DNA from: Seriola aureovittata
Taxonomy: Eukaryota; Chordata; Actinopteri; Carangiformes; Carangidae
Assembly (NCBI RefSeq): GCF_021018895.1
Contig: NC_079371.1
Span: forward strand, 8,328,501 to 8,392,500
Length of the DNA stretch: 64,000 bases
Reading direction: 5' to 3'
Shown: one piece after another, positions 1 through 13,026 of the stretch
How positions within the stretch are numbered: position 1 is the first letter of the stretch
Layout of the letters: every line of letters begins with the position of its first letter
Program-made: the position numbers and the translations under genes
The notes under the pieces: generated by a model
The model's input: the letters and a program-made list of their open reading frames with translations, nothing else
The model's database searches: none
What the model was told of the DNA's origin: nothing

Positions 1-395
1 CAGTTGTACTGGGGATTTTCCGGCCAGTCTTTGTTTTGTAAAAATAACATTACCGCCTGTGGTGGGCTAGAAAAAAAATACCTTATACTTTATTTTTAAA
101 AAAGCTAATAACTGAGACTTTAATACATCTAGATGCCTCTTTTAAGAAAAGTGAAATCTCAAATATCAAGACCTGCAGATATCATGTGCAAGAAAAGTAA
201 TCTTAATTCAAAAAGTCCCTGGAAAAAGCTAGTAAGTGGACACTGAGTTAAAATTACTTAGTCAAGCTCCTATTGTAAAAAGAAAACCACATCACTGCAT
301 CAGAGAATCATTCCTATAATGTGCTGAATCACAAATAAAGGTGTAAACTGCTTTTAAGATGTAAAATCTGACTGTTGAAACCCCTAAACTATAAC

Positions 396-417
396 GGGGG
401 GGGGGGGGGGGGGGGGG
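396..417 (+). repeat. G homopolymer (22 nt)
   Basis: Uninterrupted run of 22 G. Length is likely to vary between reads and alleles. Confidence 0.9.
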
Positions 418-574
418 TCAGGAAATCAGACCATCCTGTCGCCACTTGAGGACTTCAGTCTGACAGCCTGCTGGCAAGTTGGTTTGTGATTGGTCAGCTT
501 TGTTTGTCTTTTACCAGTCATTATGATTGGTGGGTTCTATTTATCCACATTGACCTGCTGTTAACATCTGTCAT

Positions 575-617
575 CTGTCAATCACACGCATGACTCCTGA
601 GAGCTATCTGTCAATCA
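575..617 (+). promoter_or_regulatory. Paired PBX-PREP/MEIS decamers
   Basis: CTGTCAATCA, the exact reverse complement of the TGATTGACAG PBX-PREP/MEIS decamer, occurs at 575-584 and again at 608-617. Upstream ATTGG motifs lie at 489-493 and 526-530. The target gene is not in the window's recognised set within 10 kb. Confidence 0.45.
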
Positions 618-629
618 GCCAGTGTCAAA

Positions 630-960
630 AGATGAGAAGGAGAGTGTGTAGAGGGAAGGAGGAGAGAAATGGTGGAGATTAAATCAAGGGAGAAGGAAAG
701 AGACAAATGATAGGAGACAAAAAAAACATCAGACAAGAAAGAAAAAGAGACAAAGGTGACAAAGAAGGAATGAAGGGGTGAAGTAAATAGGAGAGAGGTA
801 GGATGGGGAGAGGGAAGGAAGGACAGAAGTGAGGGAAAAAAAGGATAGAGTGGGAGTTGAAGTTGGTCAGGGAGTGAAAAGCAAAATAAAGAACGAGAGG
901 AAGATTGACGATGAGGGATGAAGCATGAAACTCAAAGGAAAAGATGGCTGTCTTTTTAAA
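630..960 (+). repeat. Purine-rich low-complexity tract
   Basis: About 330 bp strongly biased to A and G on the plus strand (gagaag, gaagga, gaaagaga repeats). It creates a spurious pyrimidine-encoded antisense frame rich in Ser, Leu, Pro and Phe. Confidence 0.7.
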
Positions 961-1837
961 ACATCCTTGAGTCATCCAAAAAATGTTAATAAATCAGTGG
1001 GGGGGGTGGGTGGGGGGGGGGTGACCCAGGGTGGCACAGGAAGAACATGAACTCTCCTAAAATATCCAAAAAGATCAGAACAATACCCGTATTTCTAAGA
1101 TTTTTGACTAATAATCACTTTAGTATTCAAAAGAATGTTTGTGAAATATCAGAAAGTAAAATTAAAAGTAAATTATATATTATGATATTTTCTGGATATT
1201 TTACTTCCCAAAAAATTGTTTTTCCCCTTTTCTTTTTTTCAATACATGAAATCTACTAGTGCAGACTGAAACAGGTTCCCCTTGTCTGAGGTGTGAGTCA
1301 AGGTCGGGGGCAGGGAGTTACTGTACCAGGTGGTTTATGGACTACAACACAATATGTGACAGTTTATGATTGTGGTGTTAATTCTTCTGACATAAATGAT
1401 TTGTGAAATTAATATTTGCATCTTTGAGGCTTATTCAAACAGTAAATCATGTAAAAACTGCCTGACCTCTCCGCCTCACTTCTTTCCACACACATTATTC
1501 TTTTCTCTAAAATATCCTCTGCCAGTGCAAATCTCTGTCCCTGACACCACAACACTACAGCATTCATTATACAGTATCTCAGAGACGCTGAAAGAGTTGT
1601 TTTGAATGTGTGTTACACCTCACCAACAGGCTGATACTCACAGACAAGTTTTATTTTTTTTTACGTTTTTGAAGGCTAATACAGAAATTAATTTTTAAAG
1701 TTACAGTAGTCTAGACAAATAATTTATGACTCCAATGCTGTCGCAATTCTATCAGACACAAGTCTAAGCTTTTTGATAATATTTTGTCTTAAAGGGAAAC
1801 TAAAACAGCTAAGAAAATGGAAACTGAGGCTGTAACT

Positions 1838-2150
1838 AACAGCTATTTTTATCAATTAATATGTCCATTATTTTCTCGATTAATTGACTGAAGTTATTTG
1901 GTCAATACAATGTCAAGGTGAAATCTCTAGGTGTCTTGTTTTGTCTGATAGAGTCCAAAATACAAATATACGGAGTGTCAAAGAAGACAATGGAAACAGA
2001 AGCCATTCACATGTCATGAGCGGAAACTAGAGAATTTTGACCTAGTTTCTTAAAAATGGTTCAAAACTATTTGATAATTATAAAAATAGTTGCAGTTTAT
2101 TTTTCTGCAATCAACTGATCAATCAATCGACTACTTGCTAAAGCTATACC
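1838..2150 (-). repeat. Dispersed AT-rich repeat, family A, copy 1
   Basis: Shares blocks with the copies near 8.3, 30.4, 33.5, 60.9, 61.4 and 63.3 kb: TCAATTAAT ends, GTCTTGTTTTGTCTGA, a 'gtccaaaa' block, and terminal ATCGATT-like segments. Diverged and non-coding. Orientation is assigned arbitrarily relative to the copy at 61263. Confidence 0.5.
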
Positions 2151-5100
2151 ATAAATAATTACTTTTACTTTACTATCTTTGACCACAAACTGAATAAAAA
2201 GCCCCGACAAACTATTGGCTTAAAGTTGTTTCAGGAATATTTGCCATCATCACATTGGAGTCGTGTTTTATGTCAAAGTACTTGATGCAATCCAACATTC
2301 ACTCTCCTATTAGCTCTGCTTTGGTCTCCAGCAACTGTGACAGAAATACCTAGTTCTTTAAAAGCTCGATTTTCCACTTTCATCACTAGTAAATTTCAAC
2401 CCTACAGTCTATACTTGGACAGCTAAACCAAAACAATGAGCTAGAAGAGTCTCACGGCTGCATACAGGCGCAGAATTGAATGTGCTGATTGATGGATTGT
2501 ATTTACAACATACTTACTGCAGCATACAGTTACCCTATTGCTGCTGTATTAGGGAGGAAAAATATTATAATTATATTACTACTATATTATAATTATATTA
2601 CTATAATTATATTATAATAATATATAACATGTTAAATATTGAAACTGGACTCTGTTTTGCTGGATATGGAAAGACGTGGACTGTGTTTAAAAAAAGTGAT
2701 CTTAATATCACCATTAGCGCTGTACCATGAGATTCAAACTATCAACTAACTAACTAACATCAACTATCAAAGATGTCCTAAATTGTTGTAAAAACTTTAT
2801 GTGCAAACAAAATCAAATTCCAGGCTTTTAGTTAAAACAGGTCAGGAATGTCCTTCACTCTGACATGACCATACAATGACACATTAAACCATCCACACAA
2901 CTTCCTTCTCTTCCGTCACCTCTGGTTCCTGTTACTGCGTGCATAACAAAAAAAAGTTAGATTGGTGAGTTATGTCGACAGTTTAAATGCAGATCACACT
3001 CCTAGACCACTCCTGTCAAAGCAACCTAATGCAGATCCAGTACCAACTAATTTAACTTCAGCTTGCTGTTTATCACCTGGAGCTGCAGGGACAGTCTCAC
3101 TCTCACATTAATATGTTATCTGTATGAAATGAAATTACTCATTTAGTCGTGTTAGCTTTTTTTTTTTTCACCATGTTCTTTGCGAGTGTGATCCAAGAGG
3201 CCAAGCATGTGATAACATTGACCTCGTTATATTTCACGCAAGGAAAAGTTGAGTGCAATTCAACTGCAACTACAGTCATTGTTGGTCACTGTGCTACAAA
3301 AAACCCATTGCAACAATATCTGTTACATGAGGAGAGAGCATTTCTTATTCCCAAGTATATTATTGCATTTTGTGTACTGTAAGTGTTCAAATCCAATACA
3401 ACTTTTTAGATCACTTTCCTGATGCCAACAGATGCCAAGTTGTAAAATATTTATCCAGCTCTCTGAAATCTATTCTCAATATTGTGGAGGGAATTTGACC
3501 CATTGCCAAATTACAGAGGGTGTTTACTAATATCAAATTAATATTAAGATATATAGAATATCAGAATATTTGAACAAATAGTGGCAAACTTCAAAGTTCT
3601 TCAAAATACAAGGTGTCATCCGGGATGAGGACAAAATTGTGGAAGAACCAAAGTGGGTGACAAAAAACATTCAACATTTGTGACTGTATAGCACTGGGAT
3701 AGGGTGAAAATATCACATATCTGCCCCAGACACGACAATAATCACTACCCATCATCTGCAATTTAAAATCCCTGAACTGAATTCCTGTTGTATGGCATTT
3801 CCCAGAATGAAGCAGCAGTTCAGCAAGTGTGCAGGAAAAGAAAATTAACTGCTGTAACTGCTTCATGTGTAATTCAAAAGTGAGGGGGTGTCAAGGTTTA
3901 CTCACGAGCTATTCCAACTTTCACTGCCATTCATTAGGGTATGTAGACACACAAAGGCCCTCATTCACACCTTTAGATTCAAGATGAGATAAACATACTG
4001 ACCTGCAAGTCACAGCATTAAGCAGCAGAAAGGAAGACCAGGGGAAGGGGGTGTTGGCATGGCAAAGAAAGGACAGCCAAGGCTCTGTGAGCTTAAGGAC
4101 CTCCATCAATGACAAGAGTGCCTGTGTGGAGGGAAAGGATAAAGAATGAGAACTCGCTGAGAATTGATGCACACGTCATTTCATTTGGGGGTTCTCAAGT
4201 ACATTTTTCTGGATATTCTCTATGATTTAACCTGACTTTATCGACTCCAGCTTGTCTGCATAATATTCATTGGGTTATTTTCCATTCCTCCCCATTTGTC
4301 ATCAGTTTACATCGATGGAAGTTTTGATGCCCCCGAAAACCCAGTAATCTCCAGTAATCTGTTGTTTTTGACGAGCAAGACCTGGGGGTGGGCAATATAG
4401 AAAAAAATCTTCTTGTACTGCTCATATAATTCTATACAGACAAATCAATATGTGCTGTGATATGACAAATGTAAGTTTTCTACAAAGTCAATTGAGAAGC
4501 TGTTTATAAATAAAATAACCAGATGGGAATGTCTGTCTGGCTAATACGGTTAAACAAATACCTGACAAATGAAAGTAGTGCACTTCATCACACTGTAATC
4601 CTGTAAATCCACTATTACCATACTGCAGCATGCTCACTGACTTGGAACATTTCCCTCAATGGCCAAATAAAACCAGAGATGAAGAGATCCAACCCCAGGA
4701 CAAACAGCAGATCTCTGGTGGTTGATACATTTGCTGAACATCAAATTTCCCAGTATCAGTGGCAGCAAAATGGACATTAGAAAATCTCACTTCTAATCTA
4801 AATTTAGGTGCTGGCCAGTACAAAAGAAAACACCTAACTAGAGACCATCTTGTCATGCCTGTCAACATGTTGACGTTCTAACCGATGAGTACTCAGCAGT
4901 CATTGCTAAATTATTGAGTACTCGGTACTCATTGGTTGGACCACACCCATCTTCAAACTTGGCCTTCGTTTTGATCTCAGCTACACACCTGTAAAGTTTA
5001 GTGACTATCTTGCACGGTTATGACGCTACTGTGTTGACAAAATCTTTCCACAGACAGACAGACGTTAAACACTTCTACCTCTTCCAAACTGCCACTGTGG

Positions 5101-6028
5101 TAATTCCCCCTAGAGTACCACATTTGGTCATGATGACACACACACACACACACAGTGAAAACAACACCAGCCACACTGTTGCGGCTGGTAATCAGCCTTA
5201 TTTACAAAACAAAAACTGCAGGAAACACTCTTTATTGTAACTCGAAACTTAAATGTTAAATGTTAGTACTTGACTCAGTAGTAGACACAGTAAGTTGTCT
5301 GTGAAGTTATACTGCAGCTGAAAGATCCAGAAGAGGAGGAAATGTGAGCAATCTTGGATGTTCCTTAATGAAACATCTTTTAAATCTGATCTAAAATGCA
5401 GCCTCACCCTTCATAACGCGTACTATCCACATACTATTTTGAATGTTTAAGCGGCTCCAGTTCCATCATGAGATCCTGATGAAACCACTCCCCGAATCAA
5501 TACCAATCGGCTGCATATCCTTACTTAGAAATCTTGCTATCATATTGGTGGTGGCATTTTTACATGCTTCTGCCAAAGGGCCTGCTGAAGCTAAGTGTCC
5601 TGAATAGTAGGGAGTTAGAAAGCTTGTACACCTGATGCTGCTCCTCTTGTCTGAGGTGCCTTCGCTGCCGGTCACTTGGTTGGCCAGCTAGCAGGTGAGT
5701 CCGCTGATTTGTTGTCACTGTTGTGTAAGACAGCTGCTTTGTACAAAGGCAATAAAACAGCCTTATCTCTGTTCATTATTTTTCCATCTTCAGTGTAGAA
5801 CCCAAAATACGTTCACACAATACTTGTCAGATGTTTTAGTGTCGTGACTGTCTGTTCAGGACGGCTTTATTCGCTAATGCTCTCCATGTCCGTTTTCATA
5901 GCAAACAACATAACATTACTGAGAGTCAAGTTTTAGAGTTCCCTCTGCTGGATCACAAGGCAAGCTACTTGACTGTTGCACTTACAGACTGTAAATTTAC
6001 AATTCGAAGTCATTACAGTTCAAATTGG

Positions 6029-6200
6029 GCCTGCACAATATGCAAAAAAATCATATTGCCATTATTTTGGTAGACATTGCAGTTGCGATATGAGTCATAA
6101 TTTCAGCTGGAATGATCATTTTTGCATTTCATTTTCACAGGGAATTTTTTAAAATGATGATGATGTGATTTTTGTTGGGGCTTGTACGAAACAAACATGT
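6029..6200. repeat. Possible dispersed repeat fragment
   Basis: The stretch beginning GGGCCTGCACAATATG and continuing through CATATTGCC and GCGATATGAGTC resembles a high-copy fish repeat known to me from memory; a related fragment may begin at 58121. Unverified. Confidence 0.3.
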
Positions 6201-6536
6201 TCCCTTATGTCTGGAGGATATGATTTGTAGGCTGGGGCATCTCTGTAGCACCACAACACTTATGCTTCTAACAATGCACAACAATGTTGTGACGCATTTC
6301 ACCCGCGATTTTTTGAAGCTCCTCCAATTTGGATATTTAATGTTTAATTTATGTTTGAATTTCTAATAAAATGTGACAGCCCTAAAACACACACAGAGCA
6401 CAAATTCAGAGACAGAAGTTGACTGTGGTTGTATTGCTCAGCTAACAGGTGTTTGTGAAACAAACTATGACTACGAAGCAAAAGGAACTGGAGCTGAAAA
6501 TAAAACTTCCCCTGGACAAATAAAACTTTATAAAAA

Positions 6537-6539
<3 letters not shown>

Positions 6540-6596
<57 letters not shown>
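6540..6596 (+). repeat. (CA)n microsatellite
   Basis: About 28 uninterrupted CA dinucleotides. Confidence 0.95.
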
Positions 6597-6597
<1 letters not shown>

Positions 6598-8279
6598 TAG
6601 AAAGTGGTGTAGCTCAGGTAAATTAAAGTGGCCCATATGAGTGCAGGACAAGAACTTCATGTTCCTGCCAAGGAGGCAAGATGCTGGGTCTTGCATTGTC
6701 GTATAAAAGAGATGGAATGGTTGATAACAGTGTGTAGGTGTGGAAATTACGCAGCCAGTCTGTGGATTTCAAACAGCGACGGCCCTGTCTTAGAAAAGGA
6801 ACTGGGCCGTCGGCATGAAGGAGTGGTGGGAAGAAAATTTGCTGTCAGACTCTGCAGGCCTGCTGCTTTCCAACAACAAACAACCATTGATGGAGTGTAG
6901 ACTGAGAAAATAAGTAAAGGGGAAGAGATGGAGAGACGAGAAGGCAGAGACTTAAGCAAAATGTGTTGCAACTTGCAGTTAAAATCGGTGTCATGGATAC
7001 TGATTTTAACTGTATCCACGAGTTGAAATCATTAACAAAACTTGATGATGTTTCAACAAAGGCTGTTCAGTTCCCGTTATCGACACAGTCGCTTCTAAAT
7101 GGTTACAGCCTACAGCTACAGTTATTGTTAACGCTGCAATGTCATGAAGTCACAATTACACAACTCTGCATTGGGCTTTTAATTTTAAACATCGGAGAGA
7201 GGCAGTTGAGACATGTCGCGATACCCAGACGAGACGAGAGGCAGAGAGAGAGAAAGGAGAGAAAAAGACATGAGAGGGAGGTAGATTTAACTAGCTAACA
7301 TTAAGTTAGATTTTTTATTACCTTCTGATATTCATCCCGACCACTGGCGTACTCGGTGTGCACACCGCCCAGGTACAACAAAACACCTCATAATCCGACT
7401 GGCCATCTGGCATACTGGAACAAATCCTGGTGGGCCGCTGTGCGTGTTCTGGGACACGGACACAAGCACCCCCAAGCAAACAGCAGTCAATCATACCCAC
7501 AACCACCACAAATCAGAAGATTCACTTGCCAGCTGCAAACCAACTGAATTTTGAAAACATGAGGCACAGATGAATTATGCAAATTGATGACTTTGTTCTC
7601 GTACAGTGTGTTTTAAGAATAACTAAATTATGAATATGCTGTTAGTTCTGTCCAGAACACTGCATTGTGGGGTGCTGTGAACACTGCAGCCTCTAGAAGG
7701 CGCTAGCATGAGCCGAGAGGAGCCTGAAACACAAGGCTGCATTGTAACATTTTTGCTGATTTTGCTGATTTGACATGTCACACATATTAACAAGTTTTGA
7801 GAAGATTCACAGAGGAACATGACGTCCATCGGATTAAATTTAAAACATATTGTATCATTCCATCCATATTTTCACCAAATCAGAGCTGCAGAGACACTGA
7901 CTCACATATCACTGCCTGTTGACACCCAATGACTTACAAAACCATTTCAAACTGCTGAGACTGGGAAGAATTTGTTCTCTTTTCTTAATGGACACAAAAT
8001 TAATATTTCTTTAGTTACACAGCATTACAGGGCACAAAGCGGAGTGCACAATGTGTAGCAGCCTTTAGAGGCATGTGAAATCATAAATTGTGTCTTGTCT
8101 TTACATTGATCTGCGTGTATACATTCATCTGCATTCATTGGTTCATGTGTATCTAAAGCTTTTGAGCAGATGCTGTTTCCTTAACAGGGCTTGCTTCAAA
8201 GAGAGCTAAATCTAACAATTGACTGTATGGTTAACAGCACATTAATACAAGCAATAACTGATTTATGGTGAAACTTAAG

Positions 8280-8600
8280 TTTATTTTCATTGTCAATTAA
8301 TCTGTCAATTATTTTTCCATTTATTTGTTTGAAGCTGTAGTTTATAAAATGATGAAAAAGAGTGAAAAATCTCCTACACAACTAAATCAGCTTATCGTTT
8401 TGGGGCTACATGAATTTATAGTCTCAAGAAAATCAATCACAATGTCATATATTAGAATCTCAAATGCTGTTCAGACAAAATATGCAATTACAAGACAACA
8501 TTTTGAACTCTGTGAATACTATTTCTACCATTAAATGTCCATTATTCATAAAATATAGTCATTAGATTATCAATAATAAAAATAATCCTGAGTTACAGCC
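8280..8600 (-). repeat. Dispersed AT-rich repeat, family A, copy 2
   Basis: Contains TGTCAATTAATCTGTCAATT, a diverged centre with 'aaatgatgaaaaagagtgaaaa', and a closing 'gattatcaataat' block shared with the other copies. Confidence 0.45.
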
Positions 8601-8792
8601 ATAAATTTAACATTCCTCCCCTCTGTGATGTAACTAACATGTCTTTTAGTCCCAGGTGGGAAGGTTTCTTAGATGTAGGCCATCAACCCTGAGGCAAGAG
8701 CTCAGTGTCAGTCAGGTTTCCAGTCGATCACAGCCTCCAGGTGTGAAAGTGGAAGTATAAACTGTGGGCTATTTAAACTGCTGCCCCTGTAA

Positions 8793-8935
<143 letters not shown>

Positions 8936-9139
8936 GTGAATGGTTGGCTAGATTGATAGTCTGTGTGTGGAGCCAGCGGGCTGCCACACTGTGCAGCCGC
9001 GCTGGGTAATGAAAATTCAATGACGTGCTTGAATACTCTTTCAGTGTCGTGTAGAAAGTGATGGGGGACGCTGATAGAAGACAGATTTTCACATCATCTG
9101 TGGGACTGAGACCTGAGGGTCAAGAGAGGATCTTTAAAC

Positions 9140-9141
<2 letters not shown>

Positions 9142-9215
<74 letters not shown>
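9142..9215 (+). repeat. (TG)n microsatellite
   Basis: About 37 TG dinucleotides, 207 bp after the (CA)n block and complementary to it. Confidence 0.95.
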
Positions 9216-9219
<4 letters not shown>

Positions 9220-9427
9220 AATGCAGGATTAAAAAAGTATGTTTTTAAATAAATTATATAATTTTCAGCCTCTAATAATTAACAAGGTTAATCAATATCA
9301 AATGTTTATTGTGGTAATGATTTTTTTGTGGTATTATTATCTTACCTGAAATAATATGCAATTGTTAGCAATACCTCGAAAAGAGTTTGGGTTTTTCAAA
9401 GCCAGAGAATGATCAGTGTTCAAAATT

Positions 9428-9488
9428 CACACACACACGCACGCACGCACGCGCACACACACACACACACACACACATACATACACAC
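9428..9488 (+). repeat. (CA)n microsatellite with CGCA interruptions
   Basis: Mixed CA and CGCA units, about 60 bp. Confidence 0.9.
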
Positions 9489-10187
9489 AGCTGTGTTATT
9501 GCACTGGTCTCACAGAGGATGACAGTCAATACTATATCACCATCTTGTGGTTAAAAGAAAAACACAACATCACTAATAATTTAAACTTGACTTTTGTTGC
9601 ATATGATGTATAAAGAACCAGAATCATCCCCAATAATCATGACGGGTTTTTATCAATAAAGACATACGCACATTATGTAGATAAAACTGACTCAACACAT
9701 AATTATCCTTAATATTAAAATTTGGACAGACCTCTAACTTGACTTTAATATCTACAATCATAGATAAAACTTGAGGGAAAAAATACTCAATTAGGGACAA
9801 ACTGATCAAGTCGTGATACTACTAATACTTTCCCTTTAGCTGCTTTTTAGTGACTAACTAATGTGGAACAGATTTATTCAAGTGAATACATATCTCCCTC
9901 AAAAAAGCAATAGAGGACCTGGTGAAGTGAGATGGATAAATCCAATCCCAGCAATCCACCTGATACACAGCAACGGGCTCGAGCACGTCAACAATGCAGC
10001 AGGTAATTATCAACTGAAACAAATCAAACTCACAAAAATCCCTGACTGAGACTTTGATCTTAGCAGTTTAGGTGTAATCAAATATTTGTAACTCAAGCTA
10101 ACAAGCTAACACCATTGTTCTCAGTTTCCCATGAGGTCAATACTACGGATAATTAACTATGAGAAGGCTATGAGCAAGTCAACAGTC

Positions 10188-11090
10188 ACAGTGTTTCCTC
10201 TAGGATTTTTTTCAGCAGTGGGGGGCATGTTCTCCGGCTTCCGCTACCACTGAACTTTTACAATATATATCTCAGCCATATACAATGTCAAGAAAAATAA
10301 ATACCTTTGGTTTGTGAAAAATAAATGTTACTTCAACTCTAACCAGTTGAAAATGTAAAAAGTAAAAAATAAATCAAACAATAACATTAAATAAATAAAA
10401 ATAATAAATAAACATATAAAGATCAGCTAGATGGGGCTGTAGAGTCAGTGGCAAAGTTTGCACCCAGGCTCATCTCTCTCTCCTGCACCTTCACCCAGCT
10501 CTCCCGCTGCTGTGCTCTGCTCTCCTCCACTTTGTTTAACAACTCCTCCCTGTCTAATGTTACTTGTCTAATAAGATTACATTAAAAGTGTGAGTAACGT
10601 AACGCTAACAGCGTTATATAGTTTACACTCACATCACATCTGATTACAAGTGTGAACATTAAAATACAATTTTTTACATCATTTACGAGTCAGTAAAAGG
10701 CTTATGACGCTACCTGACTAGCGTCTTCTTCATCTGTTGTCTTTCTCTTCTTAGAGAAGTATCTGAACAAGCTCATCTGAAAATGCAGTCAGCAGTTAAT
10801 ACACTTCTACTGTACTACACTTCTCTGACTCTCACCTGGTGCCTGACGTGATGTCACTTTCAATGCCGAGCTCTCGTGAGTAATTAACTCCAACAGGATC
10901 CCCCAACCCCCCCACTCCCCCCACCCCCACCCCCCCCTCCCGCCGCTGTCGCGCTCATCATCACACAGGCTGTGCTGTGAAGGTGGAGAGATGTGGCGGT
11001 GGTGCATTTGCAACAATAAAATAAATAAATAAGAAATAAAAAAATTTGAAGGCGTGGCGGCTATGATTTAGCAGTGGCGGGCCGCTGGAG
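10188..11090. mobile_element. Probable transposon-derived interval
   Basis: Bounded by two related GC-rich blocks in a direct orientation: CAGCAGTGGGGGGCA near 10213 and TAGCAGTGGCGGGCCG near 11070. The left block starts with a CAGTGTTTCC sequence of the kind seen at ends of fish DNA transposons (memory). Interior is non-coding and includes a C-rich run. Boundaries approximate. Confidence 0.3.
10903..10943 (-). repeat. C-rich / G-quadruplex-capable tract
   Basis: Runs of five to eight C separated by A or T; the minus strand has several G tracts of three or more and could form a G-quadruplex. Confidence 0.6.
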
Positions 11091-11984
11091 AAATATGAAG
11101 GAAAAGGGAGGAAAATTTGTAGTATAGTGTACATTGTGTATTGAACTCAGTACAACAAGATACCAGCGAGAAGAGGAGACAGAAAATAAGTTAATGAGAT
11201 AAACCTGAATGTTTTGCTGCATGTAGGAAAATTCTATCAGCGACTGACTTTTTCTAATAACATGAGAGTGAGATAAGTTAAACTATATTATCTATTATAT
11301 ATCCTTGTCCTGCAAATGTTCACGTTTGGGACCAGGTACGGTTAGCATAACAAACACTAAGTTACCCGCTAGCTAGCTAGCTAGGTTAGCAAAGTGTTAA
11401 CTGTCTCCTGTTCTCCGGTCAAAGCACGTAGGGAAAAAACGAACTAGCTTTTTTTACTAGCATCATACACATTAAAACTGTAAGACGTTCAGAAAATAAA
11501 CATTTACTTACCGAAAAAAACTGTATATCATCATCATCTCTCCAGTTTGTTAGTGACGAAGAATGAGCCATAATTACTGTGAACCGAAAACTCATTGAAA
11601 CTAAATAACTAACAGCAAAACTGTCAGTGCTAAATTATTCTTCCACGGACAAATATTGAGAAAAATAATATACAACACAACTGATTCAATACGAAACGCT
11701 AACGACCCAAGCTCTCCTCCGGTGACTGATCCTCCGGTGATCGACCTCCCGGACTGCCGCGCCATCTGATCAATCATTGCAGACCAGGTATATCAATCAA
11801 ACAGCCACGCCCCCCAAAATACCTGTTTTTAAGGCCTAATATTTAATTAATTTGGTGATTATTTTCAGATGGACCACCAGAACACTGAACAAGAAGTGTG
11901 AATTTAGCCCATCAAACAGTAATGAGTTCCGGAAAAAATTAATCGAGTGAGTATTTCATGAGAGAAGTTGGTGTTTTTATAATG

Positions 11985-12120
11985 AGTGTGTATTGGAACC
12001 AGAGTTTTTTGGAGCCCGCCCCCAGCGGAACCTCGGTGGTATTGCACATTAAGGCACTTCCGCGTTGGCTTCACTTTTCAGCCCCGTAGACTACGTCCAT
12101 TTTTATATACAGTCTATGAC
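11985..12120 (+). mobile_element. High-copy fish repeat fragment (MITE-like)
   Basis: The segment with GCGGAACCTCGGTGG, CACTTCCGCGTTGGCTTC and ending TATATACAGTCTATG matches a very abundant teleost repeat I recognise from memory. Class uncertain; no coding content. Confidence 0.45.
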
Positions 12121-12224
12121 TACAGCAGGTTGAATCTGAAGCTTGGGAACAATAGTCTGTATGGGGGGGAAATGAAGGAAAAGAGAGGAAAAATTGAGAA
12201 ATCGAGAGAAATTAAGTGAACTGA

Positions 12225-12365
12225 TAGTCATTAGTGTCTCTGCTGTCCATCACAAGTTATTGGACACAGTTGACCAAACAAGACACTTAACTAGAGTATG
12301 GCATAGGAAGCTGCGGATCCAAAGGTCGCCGGTTCGGTTCCCGACTGGAACATGTTGCTACCCAA
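12225..12365. mobile_element. tRNA-derived SINE-like fragment
   Basis: Contains a pol III B-box-like GGTTCGGTTCC at 12331-12341 and a nearby AAGACACTTAAC block typical of fish SINEs. It does not fold as an intact tRNA from what I can see, so it is not called a tRNA gene. Confidence 0.4.
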
Positions 12366-12795
12366 AATTACCAAGCATTGTAAACCTATCAAATATCACT
12401 TAATAAGTGATACAAATTGGATGGGGACTTCGTGTGAATGTCATACAGCCAATTAGCAGTTCATTGTGTTTTTTAGTGTTTACATAATGTCAAAATTTAT
12501 TATTAATAATGAAATAATAATAAACTTTATATAGCAATGTAAGAAATATTTGTAAAAATCACCACACCTAGACACATACGTTTTGCATTTACTTTTGGCT
12601 GGAATATATTTGATATTTATTTTTAAATTTCCGACTAATGAATACAATAAGTATTGAAAGTACTGCAAGAATGTAATTCTGACTGATTAGTTTGCATGCT
12701 TTCATGCAATGTGGAACTGTTTGTTCCTTTGTTGTATTTTCATTATATGCTAGTGTTTGAATAAGTGAAAGATACTTTTGTAGAGATATAGCAAA

Positions 12796-12801
12796 TTTAT
12801 T
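12796..12801 (-). terminator. Candidate poly(A) signal of the 13-14 kb gene
   Basis: An AATAAA hexamer on the minus strand, about 225 nt past the TAG at 13027. The region is AT-rich, so chance occurrence is possible. Confidence 0.3.
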
Positions 12802-12807
12802 ACAAAT

Positions 12808-12832
12808 TACACACACACACACACACACACAC
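12808..12832 (+). repeat. (CA)n microsatellite, short
   Basis: About 12 CA dinucleotides in the presumed 3' flank of the orphan gene. Confidence 0.85.
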
Positions 12833-13026
12833 ATAATTATACAACACATACTAAGAAATAAATGAAGTGTATAAAATAAAATAAATAAAATTTAATAAAT
12901 GAACTAAAAATAGAAGATAAATAAGGCTAGGAAACTATTAGAATAAGACTAAAATATAACAAGACTTTTTTTTTCTTTTAAAACTATTTACATTGTGTAC
13001 ACATAGAGACAAAAAATGTCACAAAT

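Noticed and set aside
6344..6696. Frames with Cys-Val or Thr-His repeats
   Set aside because: Translations of the (CA)n microsatellite.
12290..12350. Possible tRNA gene
   Set aside because: A B-box-like motif is present but no cloverleaf could be drawn; called a SINE-like fragment instead.
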